Source: Shewanella oncorhynchi | Lineage (GTDB): Bacteria > Pseudomonadota > Gammaproteobacteria > Enterobacterales > Shewanellaceae | NCBI RefSeq assembly: GCF_012584455.1 | Contig: NZ_JABAEB010000003.1 | Location: 63,641 to 127,640 of the forward strand | DNA length: 64,000 nucleotides | Direction: 5' to 3' | Part shown: positions 17,633-26,018 of the stretch, in pieces | Position numbering within the stretch: position 1 is the stretch's first letter | How the letters are laid out: every line of letters begins with the position of its first letter | The notes under the pieces: model-generated | Database searches by the model: none | What the model was told of the DNA's origin: nothing | The model's input: the letters and a program-made list of their open reading frames with translations, nothing else | Translations under genes and position numbers: made by a program

Positions 17633-18724
17633 TTATGCTTTATCAAGTAAATTGTACTTTTTAAGGATGCCACGCAGTTGGTGGTAACTTAATCCGAGCA
17701 TGTCGGCGGTTTTCTTTTGGTTATATTGGCTGTTTGAGAGTGCCTGCTGGATCAGATCCATTTCGTACTTCTCAGTTTGCTCTTTAAAATCCAGCGGAAA
17801 ATTAAAGCAATTCGTTGAATACTCAGTATTGACTTGTACTTCAGCCTCAAGTATCGGCGCAGATTGTGACGTACTGGCAACAGTTGTTGGCGCGACTGAG
17901 GTGATTTGGCGTTCGCGAGTCTTGATCCGCGTTTGGGGCCGATACGGTGAAGCAAAGGGATCGAGGGTAATATGATCGATGGGTCTATTTTCACCACCAT
18001 TACGGTAAACGCTGCGCTCGACTACGTTTTTAAGTTCACGGATATTACCCGGCCAGTTGTGGGTCATTAATTGCTCGACCGCATGGGCGCTGAAACCGCT
18101 GAACAGCTGCAGTTTTAATTGGCGCGCCATGCCAACGGCGAAATATTCCGCCAGCGTCATTATGTCTTCTGGGCGGCAACGCAGTGGTGGCAGAGTAATT
18201 ACATCGAAGGCGAGTCTATCGAGCAAGTCGGCACGAAATTCGCCTGCGTCAGCAAGTGATGGTAAATCTTCGTTGGCGGCGCAGATTAAACGAACATCAG
18301 CCTGCACGGTTTTACTGCCGCCGACCCGCTCAAATTCGCCATATTCAATGACGCGCAGGAGCTTTTCTTGGATAAGTCCTGAGGTGTTGGCTAATTCGTC
18401 GAGGAATAAGGTGCCGCCGTCGGCGCGCTCAAAGCGGCCTTCGTGTTTGCCTTTGGCGCCAGTAAAGGCTCCTGACTCATGGCCAAATAATTCACTCTCG
18501 AGTAAATTTTCACTCAAAGATGAACAGTTTAGCTTAATAAAACTTTGATCCCAGCGCTTAGACAGATAATGTAAGCGTTCGGCAATAAGCTCTTTACCTG
18601 TACCACGTTCACCAATAATCAGTACGGGTTTAGACAGAGGCGCTATTTGCGACACATGTTCTAACACTTCGAGTAGGGCGTTGGATTGACCGATGAGGTT
18701 GTCTTGCTGAAATTTATTATCCAC
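17633..18724 (-). CDS. pspF: Psp operon transcriptional activator PspF
   Basis: Sigma54-dependent AAA+ activator lacking a receiver domain; in E. coli it is held inactive by PspA. It has 363 residues, longer than the 325 of E. coli. Walker A-like GERGTGKE (about 38-45), the sigma54-contact loop GAFTGA, Walker B GGTLFLDE, arginine-finger region FRADLLDRLAF and a C-terminal Fis-type helix-turn-helix (NQKKTADMLGLSYHQLRG) are present. The extra length is a low-complexity Thr/Ser linker before the HTH. The start is GTG. It is divergent from pspA. Confidence 0.95.
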   Translation of the reverse strand: MDNKFQQDNLIGQSNALLEVLEHVSQIAPLSKPVLIIGERGTGKELIAERLHYLSKRWDQSFIKLNCSSLSENLLESELFGHESGAFTGAKGKHEGRFERADGGTLFLDELANTSGLIQEKLLRVIEYGEFERVGGSKTVQADVRLICAANEDLPSLADAGEFRADLLDRLAFDVITLPPLRCRPEDIMTLAEYFAVGMARQLKLQLFSGFSAHAVEQLMTHNWPGNIRELKNVVERSVYRNGGENRPIDHITLDPFASPYRPQTRIKTRERQITSVAPTTVASTSQSAPILEAEVQVNTEYSTNCFNFPLDFKEQTEKYEMDLIQQALSNSQYNQKKTADMLGLSYHQLRGILKKYNLLDKA

Positions 18725-18845
18725 GATATTTTTTAGTCTTTCGCGCTAAAATTTGGTGAAAATGATAATAAGTGGCTTGAAGCGTAAAAGGAAGTAAAAG
18801 TTAATATTTTGTTTAACTTGCTGTATTTAAATAATAAGTTAAAGT

Positions 18846-18861
18846 TGGCACGGTTAGTGTA
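18846..18861 (+). promoter_or_regulatory. Sigma54-type promoter of pspABC
   Basis: TGGCAC followed by GGTTA and GTGTA. The -24 element fits the TGGCAC consensus exactly; the -12 element is weak, GT in place of the usual GC. It lies 41 bp upstream of the pspA ATG and within the pspF-pspA divergent region, which supports the call. Confidence 0.65.
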
Positions 18862-18901
18862 TTACCTTATACGAGACCAACATCAATTTGAGGATAGGAT
18901 T

Positions 18902-19585
18902 ATGGGAATTTTCTCTCGTTTCGCCGATATCATTAACTCTAATATCAGCGCATTGCTGGATAAAGCAGAAGACCCAGAAAAAATGGTTCGACTGATTATC
19001 CAAGAAATGGAAGACACACTCGTTGAAGTGCGTTCTACCTCAGCTAAAGTGTTAGCTGAAAAGAAAGAGCTGCAACGTCGTATCAACCGCGTGTTAGAGC
19101 AAGTGCAAGATTGGCAAGATAAGGCTGAACTGGCACTGTCCAAAGACCGTGAAGACTTAGCGAAAGCCGCTTTAGTTGAAAAACAAAAAGCGACCGGTTT
19201 AGCAGATACGCTGAATCAAGAGTTAGCCGTCATCGATGAACATATCGCACGCTTGAAAGATGAAGTGGGCATGTTGCAAGAAAAGCTGCTCGATGCAAAA
19301 GCGCGTCAAAAGACCATTATTTTGCGCACTCAAACAGCGTCATCACGCTTAGAAGTGAAAAAGCAGCTAGATTCAAGCAAGATCGACAATGCTATGCTCA
19401 AGTTTGAGCAATATGAGCGCCGTGTCGAAGGCTTAGAAGCCCAAGTTGAATCTTACGATCTTGGCAGCAAGAAGACCTTAGCCGATGAGTTTGCGGCGCT
19501 AGAAGCGGAAGATTCTGTGAATGCAGAACTGGCAGCGCTCAAAGCCAAGGTAAAAGGTAAAGCGCCAACTAAGTCAAAAGAATAA
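18902..19585 (+). CDS. pspA: Phage shock protein A, membrane-repair effector
   Basis: Peripheral inner-membrane coiled-coil protein (PspA/Vipp1/ESCRT-III family) that stabilises stressed membranes and inhibits PspF. The start MGIFSRFADIINSN at 18902 has GAGGATAGG upstream and gives 227 residues (E. coli 222); the frame extends 31 codons further without homology. The N-terminal amphipathic helix, the DPEKMVRLIIQEMED segment and long heptad-rich helices are visible. The C-terminal tail (KVKGKAPTKSKE) is Lys-rich. Confidence 0.97.
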   Translation: MGIFSRFADIINSNISALLDKAEDPEKMVRLIIQEMEDTLVEVRSTSAKVLAEKKELQRRINRVLEQVQDWQDKAELALSKDREDLAKAALVEKQKATGLADTLNQELAVIDEHIARLKDEVGMLQEKLLDAKARQKTIILRTQTASSRLEVKKQLDSSKIDNAMLKFEQYERRVEGLEAQVESYDLGSKKTLADEFAALEAEDSVNAELAALKAKVKGKAPTKSKE

Positions 19586-19602
19586 CAATTCAGAGGTGAG
19601 TT

Positions 19603-19842
19603 ATGGATATGGACGTGCTAATGGCGCCGATTATTATTTTCATGGTGATAGTCGCGCCAATATGGTTAGTTCTTCATTATCGCAGTAAGCGACAAGTGAG
19701 CCAGGGACTCACTGAGGAAGAGTTTTCACAACTCAATGATTTGATATCCAAGGCCGATAAAATGGCGGCGCGTATCGAGACCTTAGAGGCCATTCTGGAT
19801 ACAGAATCGCCCGAATGGAGGGGGAAACATGAGAGGATCTAA
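19603..19842 (+). CDS. pspB: Phage shock protein B
   Basis: Small inner-membrane sensor partner of PspC, 79 residues. One N-terminal membrane helix (about 6-27, LMAPIIIFMVIVAPIWLVLHY) is followed by a cytoplasmic amphipathic helix, and ends with the family segment ILDTESPEWR. It lies 17 bp after pspA and overlaps pspC by 14 bp. Confidence 0.95.
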   Translation: MDMDVLMAPIIIFMVIVAPIWLVLHYRSKRQVSQGLTEEEFSQLNDLISKADKMAARIETLEAILDTESPEWRGKHERI

Positions 19843-20215
19843 TGGCCGTACTTTGTACCGCATTCCCCAGTCAGGCAAAATAGCGGGTGTATGTGCAGGG
19901 ATTGCCGAGTACTTTGCGATTGAAACTTGGTTAGTGCGAGTGCTGACGGTGTCTATCTTCTTACTCGGCGGCTCAGGTGTGGTATTTATCATCTATGTCG
20001 CTTTGTGGGTGATTTTAGACATCAAGCCGCAAAAGCATTACGATAGAGACGATATCGAGGTGAAGAAGAAGCCGTGGCAGTCGGGAGAACCCGCAAAGCA
20101 AGCGCTAAGCGACGTGAGTCGTCAATTTCGAAGTCTAGAAGTTAGGCTACAAAATTTAGAACGCCATGTCACCTCTGACAACTTTGATTTAAAAAGACAA
20201 ATCAATAGTTTGTAA
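19829..20215 (+). CDS. pspC: Phage shock protein C
   Basis: Inner-membrane PspC-domain protein, 128 residues, that with PspB relays membrane stress to PspA. The N-terminal signature LYRIPQSGKIAGVCAGIAEYF is followed by a membrane segment (about 40-65) and a C-terminal cytoplasmic coiled coil. Overlaps pspB. There is no pspD or pspE downstream. Confidence 0.95.
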   Translation: MRGSNGRTLYRIPQSGKIAGVCAGIAEYFAIETWLVRVLTVSIFLLGGSGVVFIIYVALWVILDIKPQKHYDRDDIEVKKKPWQSGEPAKQALSDVSRQFRSLEVRLQNLERHVTSDNFDLKRQINSL

Positions 20216-20223
20216 CCCTTCTA

Positions 20224-20246
20224 AAGGGCGGCCATGTCCGCCCTTG
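20224..20246 (+). terminator. Weak terminator after pspC
   Basis: AAGGGCGG, 6-nt loop, CCGCCCTT, followed by only a broken T-tract (GTTGCTT). Partial termination is likely, allowing some read-through into ycjX. Confidence 0.6.
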
Positions 20247-20278
20247 TTGCTTAATCTCTGCTCCATTCCAGTGTATAG

Positions 20279-20318
20279 TCAACATCACTTGACATAAGTT
20301 AACATCATTCGACATAAG
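20279..20318 (+). repeat. Two 20-bp direct repeats before ycjX
   Basis: TCAACATCACTTGACATAAG and TTAACATCATTCGACATAAG stand back to back, 17 of 20 identical, ending 10 bp before the ycjX ATG. The first copy contains a perfect TTGACA; a CATAAG at 18 bp spacing in the second copy could serve as -10. Could be a two-site operator or promoter duplication. Confidence 0.55.
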
Positions 20319-20328
20319 GGAAGTCTCT

Positions 20329-21789
20329 ATGGGAATGCTTGATGCCTCGCTCCATAAATTAACCCAAAAGGGCCAATCCCTGTTACATCGCACCGCGGAC
20401 CGGCATTTACGTTTGGCCGTGACTGGGCTTTCTGGTGCAGGAAAAACGGCGTTTATCACGGGGTTAGTCAATCAGTTACTCAATTCTGGACCTGTCTCAA
20501 CCTTACCCCACGCCCGCAACAACAGTGCTTTGCCACTGTGGCAGGTGAGCCGCGATCAGCGTTTGCTCGGTGTTAAGCGTGCCATGCAGCCGGATCTTGA
20601 AATCGCCAGTTTTGATTATCAAGGCGCCATGTTAGCGCTCACTTCCGAACCTGCGACCTGGCCAGCCTCTACCCGTACTATTTCTGAGTTACGATTGGCG
20701 ATTAAATACCAACCTAAGAAGGGCTTACTGGCCAAGTTTTCTGATACCGCCACCTTGTATTTGGACATAGTCGATTATCCTGGCGAATGGTTACTCGATT
20801 TACCTATGTTGCGCCAAGACTTTGTTACTTGGTGCCGTGCTCAACAAGTTCGCATCGAGAATCTTAAAAGCTCTCCATTGTATGCCGAGTTTGAGCAATC
20901 TTTGACATCATTGGATTTAGCCGCCAGCGCCGATGAGCAGCAATTAAAGCAGATTGCCGATCAATATCAGCTATTACTCAATGATTTAGTGCACGTGCAA
21001 GGTTATTACCAAGCGCAACCTGGGCGCATGTTATTGCCGGGTGAATGGCAGGGGGCTCCCTTATTGGCTTTTTTCCCCCTGTTATTGGTTAATGATGAAA
21101 AGTTTGCTGAACTTTCGCAAAGCGATAAACACAGTGGATTCCATGTACTTGAAAAACGTTATCAAGAATATGTGGCTAAAGTGGTTAAGCCTTTCTATAA
21201 AAACCACTTTGCCGGTTTTGATCGGCAGTTAGTACTCGTTGACTGTTTTAGTGCGTTGAATCGCGGTAAAAAGCAATTTGAGGATATGGGCGCGGCGCTC
21301 AATGCCATTATGGAAAGCTTTCAGTTTGGCCAATCGAGTTATTTACGGCGTTTATTTGCCCCCCGCATCGACCGTTTATTGTTTGCCGCGAGCAAGGTTG
21401 ACCATGTGACTCGCGATCAGCAGAGCCATGTTTTGTCCCTGCTGACCGATATGTTGAAACACAGTCAGCATTTTGCCAGTTTCGATGGTTGTAAAGTGGA
21501 GACGATGGCGATTAGCGCCATCAAGTCGACTCGCCATGGCATGGTGACAACTCAAGAGGGCGAGGTCGAAGTCGTGCAGGGGATGGGACTCAACGGTAAA
21601 GCCCTGACCTTGTTTCCAGGCGAAGTGCCCACTCGCTTACCTGAAGCGCATTTTTGGCGTGACCAAGGATTTAACTTTGTCGGCTTTGCACCGCCGAGCA
21701 ATGCCAATGTTGACCCCTCTCAAGTGCATTTTGACCATATTCGTCTCGATCATTTGCTGCAGTACTTACTGGGAGATAAGTTGGAATGA
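20329..21789 (+). CDS. ycjX: YcjX-family GTP/ATP-binding protein
   Basis: P-loop protein of the DUF463/YcjX family, 486 residues, strongly linked to the Psp stress response. The Walker A GLSGAGKT lies at about 34-41 and DIVDYPGEW resembles a switch/Walker B region. The biochemical role is unsettled. ycjF overlaps its end by 4 bp (ATGA). The order pspABC-ycjX-ycjF suggests a shared membrane-stress role. Confidence 0.92.
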   Translation: MGMLDASLHKLTQKGQSLLHRTADRHLRLAVTGLSGAGKTAFITGLVNQLLNSGPVSTLPHARNNSALPLWQVSRDQRLLGVKRAMQPDLEIASFDYQGAMLALTSEPATWPASTRTISELRLAIKYQPKKGLLAKFSDTATLYLDIVDYPGEWLLDLPMLRQDFVTWCRAQQVRIENLKSSPLYAEFEQSLTSLDLAASADEQQLKQIADQYQLLLNDLVHVQGYYQAQPGRMLLPGEWQGAPLLAFFPLLLVNDEKFAELSQSDKHSGFHVLEKRYQEYVAKVVKPFYKNHFAGFDRQLVLVDCFSALNRGKKQFEDMGAALNAIMESFQFGQSSYLRRLFAPRIDRLLFAASKVDHVTRDQQSHVLSLLTDMLKHSQHFASFDGCKVETMAISAIKSTRHGMVTTQEGEVEVVQGMGLNGKALTLFPGEVPTRLPEAHFWRDQGFNFVGFAPPSNANVDPSQVHFDHIRLDHLLQYLLGDKLE

Positions 21790-22994
21790 CGTTAAAGCTA
21801 TCTGATAATCCAAATGAGCAGGCCTCTAATTCCTCTGTACACTCATTTGAGCATAAGGCGCTGAAAAAGCAGCAACTGTTTGACCCACAAATAGTGGAGC
21901 TCAAACCCAGCAAAGAGGAGCTCAAAGGGGCGAAAGCCTTTGATCCGCATACGCCAGTGCAAGAAGTGGCTGCTGATATTGAGGAATTGATGGATGAAAC
22001 GCTGTCATCCCATTCAAAAATGATCGATGCTAAATCGGTATCGCCTCAACTTGTAAAATCACGCCGTTGGTCTTGGCTCGCTCGTCTGGCAGTAGCGAGT
22101 TTATTGCTGCTCGTGGTAGTTCAAACGGGATTAGGATTGATGGATGCTTGGCTTGAGAGCCCTTGGTTGTTCAGTTTTTATGGTGTGGTGCTTGGGGTGG
22201 TCAGTGCGTGGGCATTGGCGGGGGCAGTCAGTGAGTACCGCAAACTGAAGCGACTCAAACAGGTTGCCGATACCCAAGAAACTGGCGCTAGGCTGGCGCA
22301 GAGCATGCAAATGGGTGAGGCAGACAGCTTTATCGATAACATAGTGTGCCACTATGGCGACAGCCAAGGTTTGCAGCAACTTCGCCGCTCATTAAAAGAT
22401 GAACATAATGATGCCGAGAAAGTCTTGTTATTCGAGGACTTAGTGCTGACGGAGCGAGATGAACTGGCCAAAAAAGTCGTGCGACGCTATGCGGCTGAGT
22501 CGGCAGTGTTACTGGCGGCGAGTCCGTTAGCTGTGCTCGATATGGCGATTATCCTCTGGCGTAATCAACGTATGCTGCGCGATGTCGCCCGCTGTTATGG
22601 CATTGAACTTGGTTACTGGAGCCGAATTAAACTTATCCGCAGCATTATTATTAATATCATCTACGCGGGCACCACTGAGTTAGTTACCGATTTAGGAACA
22701 CAGCTGTTATCGGTTGAAATGACAGGTAAATTGTCTGCTCGCTTGGCCCAAGGCTTAGGGGGCGGCATGTTAACAGCGCGCCTTGGATATCAAGCCATGG
22801 CGCTGTGTCGGCCGATTGTGTTTAGGGAAGAGCAAAGGCCTAAATTGTCTAAAGTGCATCAGGAATTGTTGATCGAACTGAAGCAGTTTTCAGGCAAGCT
22901 GTTTACCAAGGAAGGCCGCGACGCATTAAAAGGCCAGTTCGCCGATGTTGATGAGAGGGTATTGCGGTCATCTAAAGATAAGTCTAAAGAGTAG
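21786..22994 (+). CDS. ycjF: YcjF family membrane protein (DUF697)
   Basis: TIGR01620-type protein, 402 residues. It has a charged cytoplasmic N-terminus, two clear membrane helices (about 100-120, LAVASLLLLVVVQTG, and 130-150, FYGVVLGVVSAWALAG), and the C-terminal DUF697 domain with SPLAVLDMAIILWRNQRM. It starts in an ATGA overlap with ycjX and is followed by a good terminator. Function unknown; Psp regulon member in enterics. Confidence 0.92.
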   Translation: MTLKLSDNPNEQASNSSVHSFEHKALKKQQLFDPQIVELKPSKEELKGAKAFDPHTPVQEVAADIEELMDETLSSHSKMIDAKSVSPQLVKSRRWSWLARLAVASLLLLVVVQTGLGLMDAWLESPWLFSFYGVVLGVVSAWALAGAVSEYRKLKRLKQVADTQETGARLAQSMQMGEADSFIDNIVCHYGDSQGLQQLRRSLKDEHNDAEKVLLFEDLVLTERDELAKKVVRRYAAESAVLLAASPLAVLDMAIILWRNQRMLRDVARCYGIELGYWSRIKLIRSIIINIIYAGTTELVTDLGTQLLSVEMTGKLSARLAQGLGGGMLTARLGYQAMALCRPIVFREEQRPKLSKVHQELLIELKQFSGKLFTKEGRDALKGQFADVDERVLRSSKDKSKE

Positions 22995-23042
22995 ATGCTA
23001 TTGAATATCATATGATTAAACGATTCAAATAGCCGAAAGTAG

Positions 23043-23078
23043 ATGCGCTAATGGACTTGTTCCTTAGCGCATTTTTTA
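23043..23078 (+). terminator. Terminator after ycjF
   Basis: ATGCGCTAA, 12-nt loop, TTAGCGCAT and a T6 tract. Confidence 0.88.
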
Positions 23079-23120
23079 TGATTTTTGCAGATAAAGAGAA
23101 TGACAAAGTGCGACTGAAAA

Positions 23121-23219
23121 GTGCTATGTAACAAGTTAATTACACTTTTGATCGCTGCTATTTTTGTCATGCTACTGGCTTCAGTGCTTGGCCGCGTTAT
23201 GGTAGGGCTTATTCGATAG
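23121..23219 (+). CDS. Possible 32-residue membrane peptide
   Basis: A GTG-started frame of 32 codons encodes a peptide with a continuous hydrophobic stretch (LITLLIAAIFVMLLASVLG) followed by Arg-containing GRVMVGLIR. It lies in the 340-bp gap between the ycjF terminator and mdeA. There is no good ribosome site and the start is uncertain, an internal ATG at 23169 also being possible. Such hydrophobic frames arise by chance, so this is only a candidate. Confidence 0.2.
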   Translation: MLCNKLITLLIAAIFVMLLASVLGRVMVGLIR

Positions 23220-23335
23220 GGCTAATGTTTCATTAACTTATCTATTAGATTATCCATAATGCGGGCATTGAGCGCTCCACACCAACAATCAATCAAGAAC
23301 GGGAACTGCTCAATGCCAATGACAAGGAGCTAGGT

Positions 23336-24529
23336 ATGCAAGATGAGTCAGGCAAGATGTGGAAGGCGGCAACACAGGTTATTCATGGCGGCCATCAGCG
23401 AGAGGCCTTTGGTGCCTTAGTGACGCCGCTTTACCAAAGTGCGACTTTTGTGTTTGAGTCTGCACAGCAAGGTGGTGAGCGATTTGCGGGTAATGAGCCG
23501 GGGTATATTTACACGCGCTTAGGGAATCCGACAACCGCTGAGCTTGAACGTAAAATGGCGATTTTAGAAGGGGCTGAGGCCGCAGCAGCAACTGCTTCTG
23601 GTATGGGCGCAGTATCCGCCGCATTGCTGGCTAATTTGCAGATGGGCGATCACTTAGTGGCGTCGAATGCCGTATACGGTTGTACTTATGCGCTAATGAC
23701 GACTCAGTTTGCCCGCTTTGGTATTGAAGTGTCCCTAGTGGACTTTTCATCGGAAGCAGAAATAGAAGCGGCGATTAAATCCAATACTAAGGTCATTTTC
23801 TGTGAAACCCCTGTCAATCCGCATTTGCAGGTATTTGATTTAGCGTCAATTGCGAATATTGCCAAACGTCATCAGTTGGTCAGTATTGTCGATAATACCT
23901 TTATGACCCCATTACTGCAGAGGCCGCTGGATTTTGGTATTGATTTGGTGATCCACAGTGCGACTAAATATCTCAATGGTCATGGTGATGTGATTGCGGG
24001 GATAGTGTGTGGCAGTGAAGAACAGCTCCATAAAGTGAAGTATGAAATTTTAAAGGATATTGGCGCTGTGATATCGCCACATGATGCTTGGCTGATCTTA
24101 CGCGGCCTTAAAACCTTAGATGTGCGTTTGCAGCGCCATTGCGATAGTGCCCAGCGCGTGGCAGAGTTTTTGGCGGAACATCCAAGCATTACACGTGTGT
24201 ATTACCCCGGGCTTAAATCTCATCAAGGGCATAAATTCATTGGCCAGCAGATGAAACGTGCTGGTGGTGTTATCGCGTTTGAACTGGCGGCAAATTTAGA
24301 AGAAGCCATGGCCTTTGTCGGATATCTAAAGTTGTTCTCAATTGCGGTGAGTCTAGGTGATGCTGAATCCCTGATTCAACATCCTGCATCGATGACGCAT
24401 TCACCTTATACGTCAGAGGCGAGGGCTGCCGCTGGGATTGGTGATAATTTGCTGCGGATCTCTATTGGTTTAGAGGATTGTGACGACATCATCGGCGACT
24501 TGAACCAAGCGCTAGCTCGATTAGCTTAA
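23336..24529 (+). CDS. mdeA: Methionine gamma-lyase
   Basis: PLP enzyme of the Cys/Met-metabolism family that cleaves L-methionine to methanethiol, ammonia and 2-oxobutyrate. The product is 397 residues. The PLP lysine is Lys211 in SATKYLNGHGD. Tyr114 and Cys116 in NAVYGCTY coincide with the positions that distinguish methionine gamma-lyase from cystathionine enzymes. The ATG follows AAGGAGC. Monocistronic, with its own terminator. Cystathionine beta/gamma activity cannot be excluded but the Cys116 favours MGL. Confidence 0.9.
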   Translation: MQDESGKMWKAATQVIHGGHQREAFGALVTPLYQSATFVFESAQQGGERFAGNEPGYIYTRLGNPTTAELERKMAILEGAEAAAATASGMGAVSAALLANLQMGDHLVASNAVYGCTYALMTTQFARFGIEVSLVDFSSEAEIEAAIKSNTKVIFCETPVNPHLQVFDLASIANIAKRHQLVSIVDNTFMTPLLQRPLDFGIDLVIHSATKYLNGHGDVIAGIVCGSEEQLHKVKYEILKDIGAVISPHDAWLILRGLKTLDVRLQRHCDSAQRVAEFLAEHPSITRVYYPGLKSHQGHKFIGQQMKRAGGVIAFELAANLEEAMAFVGYLKLFSIAVSLGDAESLIQHPASMTHSPYTSEARAAAGIGDNLLRISIGLEDCDDIIGDLNQALARLA

Positions 24530-24567
24530 TGAATGTTGTTATTTTAAAGACCGCTAGTTATTTGAAT

Positions 24568-24598
24568 GATAAAAGGATGCTTTTTGCATCTTTTTATC
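24568..24598 (+). terminator. Terminator after mdeA
   Basis: GATAAAAGGATGC and GCATCTTTTTATC around a T-rich loop, with the stem arms forming A-run and T-run; bidirectional in shape. Confidence 0.8.
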
Positions 24599-24755
24599 AT
24601 AGTCAAGCACTGGCTCATTGAGCCGAAGACAGAAGTTTAGCGATAGTGAATATTTATGACGCCGATTTGGTATTTCGGGACAGCTTAGACTATTTTTGAT
24701 TTGAGGCCACGGAAGTAGGACGAAAGGCCGCAAATCATGGAATAGAGGAATTGTT

Positions 24756-25118
24756 ATGAAAACCACAAATCGTATACCTGCTTTTATGAGTGCCATAGCA
24801 TTAACGGCTTTTTTGGCAAGCCCAGCAATCGCAACAGAAACCCCAACCAAGGCCGCCGTGAAAGTACAGGCTAAAACTGAAGCGGGTGAAATGGCATCTG
24901 ATGCGAAAAAATCTATGCCAGATGCCGCTCAAGTCAACATCAATACCGCTTCAGCCGAGCAGTTACTCGTACTCAAAGGGATTGGTGCCGCAAAGGCTCA
25001 AGCGATTGTCGACTATCGCACTAAAAATGGTAAGTTCAATGCCATAGATGACTTAGCCAATGTCTCTGGTGTTGGGGCTAAGATAATTGAGCAAAATCGC
25101 CATTTGATCAAGTTGTAA
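24756..25118 (+). CDS. Secreted helix-hairpin-helix protein, ComEA family
   Basis: One hundred and twenty residues. The signal peptide is about 1-26 (AFLASPAIA cleavage). A Lys/Ala-rich linker leads to a double helix-hairpin-helix domain (about 59-120, VNINTASAEQLLVLKGIG, then NVSGVGAKIIEQNRHLIKL). This is the ComEA/YbaV type that binds DNA in the periplasm in competent species. No other uptake genes are nearby, so a competence role is not implied by context. Has its own terminator. Confidence 0.9.
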   Translation: MKTTNRIPAFMSAIALTAFLASPAIATETPTKAAVKVQAKTEAGEMASDAKKSMPDAAQVNINTASAEQLLVLKGIGAAKAQAIVDYRTKNGKFNAIDDLANVSGVGAKIIEQNRHLIKL

Positions 25119-25186
25119 CCACCTTTGGCGATGATTGCGGTGTAGCCTGCTGATTTTTATGATAAGAGATTCAGTAAAACATATAT

Positions 25187-25213
25187 AAAAGTCTGCATTT
25201 GCAGGCTTTTATC
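25187..25213 (+). terminator. Terminator after the ComEA-like gene
   Basis: AAAAGTCTGCA pairs with TGCAGGCTTTT (one T-G pair), with a short loop. Confidence 0.8.
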
Positions 25214-25284
25214 ATTTCAATCACTCCATTTGCTTATAGATTGTGCAGTTAGGTGGGATATTAAGAGATCTTATCGATTAGCGC

Positions 25285-25313
25285 TTGATCCCATAGGGTC
25301 CATGGGGGATAAT
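25285..25313 (+). promoter_or_regulatory. Promoter of the 4.5S RNA gene
   Basis: TTGATC (25285-25290), 17-bp spacer and GATAAT (25308-25313). This predicts a transcript start near 25320 and about 50 nt of 5' leader to be removed in processing. Confidence 0.55.
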
Positions 25314-25370
25314 CCTTCGCGTTCAAGCAATGCTTTGGTTTATGTCATTCAAAGTAATGTTCGAAGTTAT

Positions 25371-25480
25371 GGTGACCCTAGGGTCCCCCCGCAATGATAA
25401 CTTGTGAACTCGGCCAGGCCCGGAAGGGAGCAACCGCAGCAAGCGACTCGTGTGCCGGGGTGTCGGCTCTAGGGGAACCT
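25371..25480 (+). ncRNA. ffs: Signal recognition particle 4.5S RNA
   Basis: The conserved SRP domain-IV loop is present: GGCCAGGCCCGGAAGGGAGCA followed by GCAGC and the GTGTGCCGGGGTG strand. The ends pair: GGTGACCCTAG (25371-25381) with CTAGGGGAACC (25469-25479), giving a roughly 110-nt hairpin of the small bacterial SRP type. It binds Ffh for co-translational targeting. The exact 5' end is set by processing. Confidence 0.95.
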
Positions 25481-25694
25481 CCAATTCTGCAATATCTATG
25501 TTTTATTCTCGTTTCACTTCTCTCTATCTACTCAATTTATTTTATTCAATATACTAGCTTACAGACTATTTCCGTTTTCTGCCGTTAATCATTTATAGCA
25601 TTAATATTTCTGCACAATGAGATAATCCATTACCTGCCTCTGTTCTTGCCACTACAACGGCTAAAAATACTCTCAACAGTAACCTTTAACGAAA

Positions 25695-25985
25695 TTAACG
25701 ATTGGCTTCGGCTTCTTCCTGTAATCTTTTTTGCAGATTTTGTTTAAGAAAAGCGCGGGACTTTTCGAGTGCGGTTTGGATCTCACGCTTTAATTCCTGG
25801 AGCTCGTTATAGTCTTCAAAGAAGTAAGTATCGACGAGGTGGCGTATATAGCGCACAGGCAGTTGATTTAAGGTCACGCAACATAAGTCGGCGAGATAGT
25901 CCTCAGGAAGTTCGTCCATAAGTCCTTCATCTGACAATATTTCCATTAAAAGAACTTCGTAGTAATTACGGATTTCGAGTTGCAT
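25695..25985 (-). CDS. ComFB-like protein
   Basis: Ninety-six residues resembling the late-competence ComFB domain: N-terminal helix EIRNYYEVLLMEIL, then DLCCVTLNQLPVRYIRHLVDTYF, then a charged helical tail. ComFB-type proteins in other bacteria were proposed to bind c-di-GMP; I rely on memory for that. The sequence has no catalytic motif. It is the last gene of the run from dinG, 33 bp after the deacetylase-like gene. Confidence 0.75.
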   Translation of the reverse strand: MQLEIRNYYEVLLMEILSDEGLMDELPEDYLADLCCVTLNQLPVRYIRHLVDTYFFEDYNELQELKREIQTALEKSRAFLKQNLQKRLQEEAEANR

Positions 25986-26018
25986 TGTTATGCTCCATGA
26001 CGGTTTTCATTGAGTTTG

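Noticed and set aside
18057..18548. A 163-codon ORF opposite pspF
   Set aside because: Shadow of the conserved PspF AAA+ domain; no ribosome site or family.
24756..25985. A competence locus (ComEA-like and ComFB-like proteins close together)
   Set aside because: They lie on opposite strands, separated by the SRP RNA, with no other uptake genes; the names reflect domains only.
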